Shown here piece by piece: positions 7,254-9,126 of a stretch of 9,126 nucleotides of DNA. This stretch comes from an uncultured Bacteroidales bacterium (GTDB taxonomy: Bacteria > Bacteroidota > Bacteroidia > Bacteroidales > UBA932). Position 1 is the stretch's first letter. Every line of letters starts with the position of its first letter. The position numbers and the translations under genes were made by a program. The stretch spans positions 1 through 9,126 of the forward strand of contig CAKMNE010000048.1 in the NCBI GenBank assembly GCA_927798505.1. Direction: 5' to 3'. The notes beneath the pieces were generated by a model. That model saw nothing but the letters and a program-made list of their open reading frames with translations, made no database searches and was not told the origin of the DNA.

Positions 7254-8594
7254 TTAACATTTCTCTGCCAAAAACCTCTTTAGTAAAAAAGTCAAGAAAT
7301 AAGGGAAAGTATAGAATTTACCATTAAATCCTATATTTTTATAACCCAATTTTATTCCATATTTTACATCAGGATATTTATCCTCACTCAACAACTTATT
7401 CAATGATGCTGTTGCACTGTCATTGGCTTTAACCTCTACAGGAACAAGTGAATCTGCATCTCTTACAAAGAAATCCATTTCAAGAGAAGGCCTGTCGCTA
7501 CTATAATAGTAGAGATTATACCCCTGCTTTACCAGCATATCTCCTACTATATTCTCGTATATAGCTCCTTTGTATGTGCCAAGATTTTTATTGGCTCTCA
7601 AATCTTCTTGGGCTTCTTCATCGAGAGATGCAATTAGCAGACCTGTGTCTTTATAATAAATTTTATAGAGTTTAGAATCATAATTCCCTTTAAGTGGAAG
7701 CTCTGGTAGATTCAAACAATAACATACATTTATAACACCGGCATCAGCTAACCATTCTACACACCCTATATAATCTCTATTTCTTGCATTCTTTGCTAGC
7801 TTTGTAATTTGAAAACGTTTATTTTCTTTTGCTAAGAAGGTGGAGATATGATTGTAAACAGCTTTAACCTTAGCTTTATCCAATCCTTCTACGTATTTGG
7901 TAATATCTTCTTCATAGTCTTTAAGCAACTGTTTCTGAATACCCAATGTTCCACTAAAGTTTTTATTCTTAATATATGTATTTACAACCTCAGGCATTCC
8001 CCCAATAGTAACATAATCCCGGAAAAGTTCAAATAGGACCTCCATTTGCAATTTTGCAAGTGGCTTAACGTCTAACATGTGTTGGTAAAGTTCCTCTATG
8101 AAATCCTCTGCATAGCCCTTAGCCCACAGGAACTCTTCGAAATCCATAGAATACATTTCGTAATCTTCTTTATAACCGACACTATTGGATTCTATCTCTT
8201 TGTAATTGATTCCCATCAATGAACCGGAACAGATAACATCGAACCTTCCATCAAGATTAAAGAACTTCAATGATGTGGCACAATTAGGGCAGGCTTGCAG
8301 TTCATCAAAAAAGAAAATCGTTTCTCCCGGAATAAACTTCAGTTCAGGGTTAAGAAACGAGATATTTTTAATGATTGTATCAACTTCAAATCCATCTTCA
8401 AAGATATTCTTATACTTTGTTTGTTCTACAAAATTAATTTGGATAACACTCTTATAGTTCTGATATGCAAACCACTCAATAGAGCGAGTCTTTCCAATCT
8501 GACGAGCCCCTTTTATTATAAGAGGTTTTCTATCAGGATTCTTCTTCCATGCTATTAAGTAAGCATCAATCTTTCTCTTAAGTAACTTATCCAT
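7254..8594 (-). CDS. AAA-type ATPase with DUF4143-like C-terminal domain
   Basis: The 446-residue product matches the common but functionally undefined prokaryotic family of AAA-type ATPases with a DUF4143 C-terminus. Visible motifs: Walker A in KGARQIGKT (28-36), Walker B as ETIFFFDELQ at 91-100 with D97 and E98, a sensor-like CSGSLMG at 122-128, a helical middle section with GGMPEVV at 198-204, and a C-terminal part resembling a PD-(D/E)xK nuclease fold: E347 in YENIV, D374 in LEMDFFV, and E387/K389 in PVEVKA. Nuclease activity is inference; no DNase has been shown for this family as far as I know. A TTG at 8621 would add nine residues; the ATG at 8594 is preferred since an AAGGAAG site lies 6 bases before it. 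By counting sample lines, GC is about a third, against over half in neighbours. This suggests recent transfer. It is convergent with galK and stands alone. Confidence 0.88.
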   Translation of the reverse strand: MDKLLKRKIDAYLIAWKKNPDRKPLIIKGARQIGKTRSIEWFAYQNYKSVIQINFVEQTKYKNIFEDGFEVDTIIKNISFLNPELKFIPGETIFFFDELQACPNCATSLKFFNLDGRFDVICSGSLMGINYKEIESNSVGYKEDYEMYSMDFEEFLWAKGYAEDFIEELYQHMLDVKPLAKLQMEVLFELFRDYVTIGGMPEVVNTYIKNKNFSGTLGIQKQLLKDYEEDITKYVEGLDKAKVKAVYNHISTFLAKENKRFQITKLAKNARNRDYIGCVEWLADAGVINVCYCLNLPELPLKGNYDSKLYKIYYKDTGLLIASLDEEAQEDLRANKNLGTYKGAIYENIVGDMLVKQGYNLYYYSSDRPSLEMDFFVRDADSLVPVEVKANDSATASLNKLLSEDKYPDVKYGIKLGYKNIGFNGKFYTFPYFLTFLLKRFLAEKC

Positions 8595-8600
8595 AATCAA

Positions 8601-8607
8601 CTTCCTT
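8601..8607 (-). promoter_or_regulatory. Shine-Dalgarno-like site of the ATPase gene
   Basis: On the minus strand AAGGAAG lies 6 bases before the ATG at 8594. It decides the start over the TTG at 8621, because the site would fall inside the longer reading frame. It is notable because none of the other complete genes in this window has a recognisable Shine-Dalgarno sequence. Confidence 0.6.
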
Positions 8608-8618
8608 TGTATCAATTG

Positions 8619-8626
8619 CAAATATA
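8619..8626 (-). promoter_or_regulatory. -7 promoter element of the ATPase gene
   Basis: On the minus strand this is TATATTTG, a perfect match to TAnnTTTG, 24 bases upstream of the chosen ATG at 8594. A TTTG (8654-8651 on the minus strand) lies 24 bases further upstream, somewhat longer than the usual 19-21 spacing for a -33 element. Transcription would start near 8612 and give a short leader holding the AAGGAAG site. Confidence 0.55.
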
Positions 8627-8628
8627 AT

Positions 8629-8708
8629 TAATTTCACATAATCAGCCATGCAAAAACACAATAATTTCACGTTTTCGGATTAATTATCACCTGTAATTTC
8701 ACATTATC
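8629..8708. repeat. Three spaced 15-base direct repeats, operator-like
   Basis: The 9-mer TAATTTCAC occurs at 8629-8637, 8662-8670 and 8694-8702, with start-to-start distances of 33 and 32 bases, close to three helical turns. Similarity extends to 15 bases: copies 1 (8629-8643) and 3 (8694-8708) differ at one position, and copies 2 and 3 at two. A weaker copy, TAATTATCAC, is at 8681-8690. Copy 1 ends two bases from the -7 element of the ATPase gene, lying in its promoter spacer, so protein binding there would affect transcription. A separate 10-base inverted repeat, AAAACACAAT/ATTGTGTTTT (8653-8662 and 8727-8736), brackets copies 2 and 3. The remaining intergenic sequence to 8786 shows nothing else I recognise. 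Confidence 0.6.
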
Positions 8709-8786
8709 TCATTATTTGGGGCTGCAATTGTGTTTTACTTTATCGGCTCTGTAAACCAAGGTCAGGACAAGTCACACCAATAGGCC

Positions 8787-9126
8787 TTACTTCATTGCGA
8801 GATTGGAGACGAAGATGGCGACGATAACCGCCGGAACAATCCATTTGACGATGAAGTAAATCGGGCGGGGGATTTCTTGTATAACCTCCGCCTTCTTGAG
8901 TCGCCATCCGACGAAGACCGCAGGCATAATGGCAAAACCGGCGATGAGCGCGAATATCAGGTCAAAAACGGCTGTGTAGAGTCCGGTGGAGACCAGATTA
9001 TCTTCCTTCTTCATGTAGGAAGCATAGGTCAGGATGGTGCCTATTCCCAGCGAGAGGGAGAAGAAGGCCTAGCCTATGGCTGAACCTGCCATCGCCAGAA
9101 TGGCGGTGGTTTTGTTAGCAAAGGAT
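8787..9126 (-). pseudogene. Decayed NSS/SNF-family sodium-dependent transporter, internally deleted
   Basis: Intact members are inner-membrane, sodium-coupled amino-acid-type symporters of roughly 450 residues in this phylum (LeuT fold). Only three blocks survive here, in one frame. First, NKTTAILAMAGSAIG (9114-9070 approximately) corresponds to the N-terminus and start of TM1, but the invariant GLGNIWRFP-type continuation is missing. Next, AFFSLSLGIGTILTYASY and the following segment to IMPAVF (about 9068-8913) match TM6 and TM7. Then VGWRLKK to the end (8912-8787) matches the last helix region and C-terminus. About 200 residues are missing at the first junction and probably 100-150 at the second. 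A TAG at 9071-9069 interrupts the frame where the family usually has the Gln of GQAFF. The true 5' end lies just off the right edge. An ATG at 9014 could give a 75-residue two-helix peptide, but it has no translation signal and I do not call it a gene. Base composition is host-like. Confidence 0.82.

Noticed and set aside
7254..8594. A toxin-antitoxin or multi-gene defence module built on the ATPase
   Set aside because: The gene stands alone: the convergent neighbour is galK and the upstream neighbour is a transporter remnant. No small partner gene is visible in the 192-base upstream gap, so no module can be supported.
8595..8621. TTG at 8621 as the start of the ATPase gene
   Set aside because: It overlaps the -7 element (8619-8626), so the transcript would start after it, and the AAGGAAG site points to the ATG at 8594.
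8629..8708. A short CRISPR array
   Set aside because: The repeats are at most 15 bases with mismatches, intervals are about 18 bases, and there are no cas genes. Spaced protein-binding sites fit better.
7149..8786. Insertion-sequence ends or target-site duplication around the AT-rich segment
   Set aside because: I looked for matching direct repeats and inverted ends near 7250 and 8750 and found none that were convincing; no transposase or integrase is present.
9069..9071. TAG read as glutamine (alternative genetic code) in the transporter remnant
   Set aside because: Although TAG falls at a usual Gln position, secDF, ychF and the nuclease gene end with TAG in this window, and the transporter is missing large blocks anyway, so decay is the simpler explanation.

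Overview
The window looks like a piece of a Bacteroidota chromosome, most likely order Bacteroidales. The evidence is a fused SecD-SecF protein of about 1,000 residues with a long periplasmic insertion, near absence of Shine-Dalgarno sequences before the native genes, and several perfect matches to the Bacteroidota -7 promoter element TAnnTTTG. The species cannot be named from this stretch. Most of the window is moderately GC-rich and carries housekeeping genes. A segment from about 7254 to 8750 is strikingly AT-rich and appears to have been acquired from elsewhere.

Layout from left to right. Two outward-facing promoter elements lie in the first 80 bases; the right-hand one serves secDF (128-3139, +), which ends in a strong intrinsic terminator. 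Next is a minus-strand gene for an endonuclease/exonuclease/phosphatase-fold protein (3212-4057). Divergent from it is a tightly packed plus-strand run: ychF (4110-5210), rsmA (5214-5987) and galK (5997-7148), with gaps of 3 and 9 bases. A large imperfect hairpin fills the 105-base gap after galK. Then comes the minus-strand gene for an AAA-type ATPase with a DUF4143-like C-terminal part (7254-8594), with its own promoter, a Shine-Dalgarno-like site and a set of three 15-base direct repeats upstream. The right edge holds the decayed remnant of a sodium:neurotransmitter symporter (NSS/SNF family) gene (8787-9126, -) that has lost two large internal blocks and carries a nonsense codon.

Functionally, the left two thirds cover protein export (SecDF), ribosome-associated GTPase/ATPase function (YchF), 30S maturation (RsmA) and galactose phosphorylation (GalK). 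Gene order suggests that YchF, RsmA and GalK are co-transcribed, although GalK has no obvious mechanistic link to the other two and no other Leloir gene is visible. The right third looks like an accessory spot: a foreign, possibly regulated ATPase gene beside a dead transporter. I found no convincing multi-gene undescribed system. The most noteworthy items are the spaced operator-like repeats at the ATPase promoter and the unusual internal-deletion architecture of the transporter remnant.
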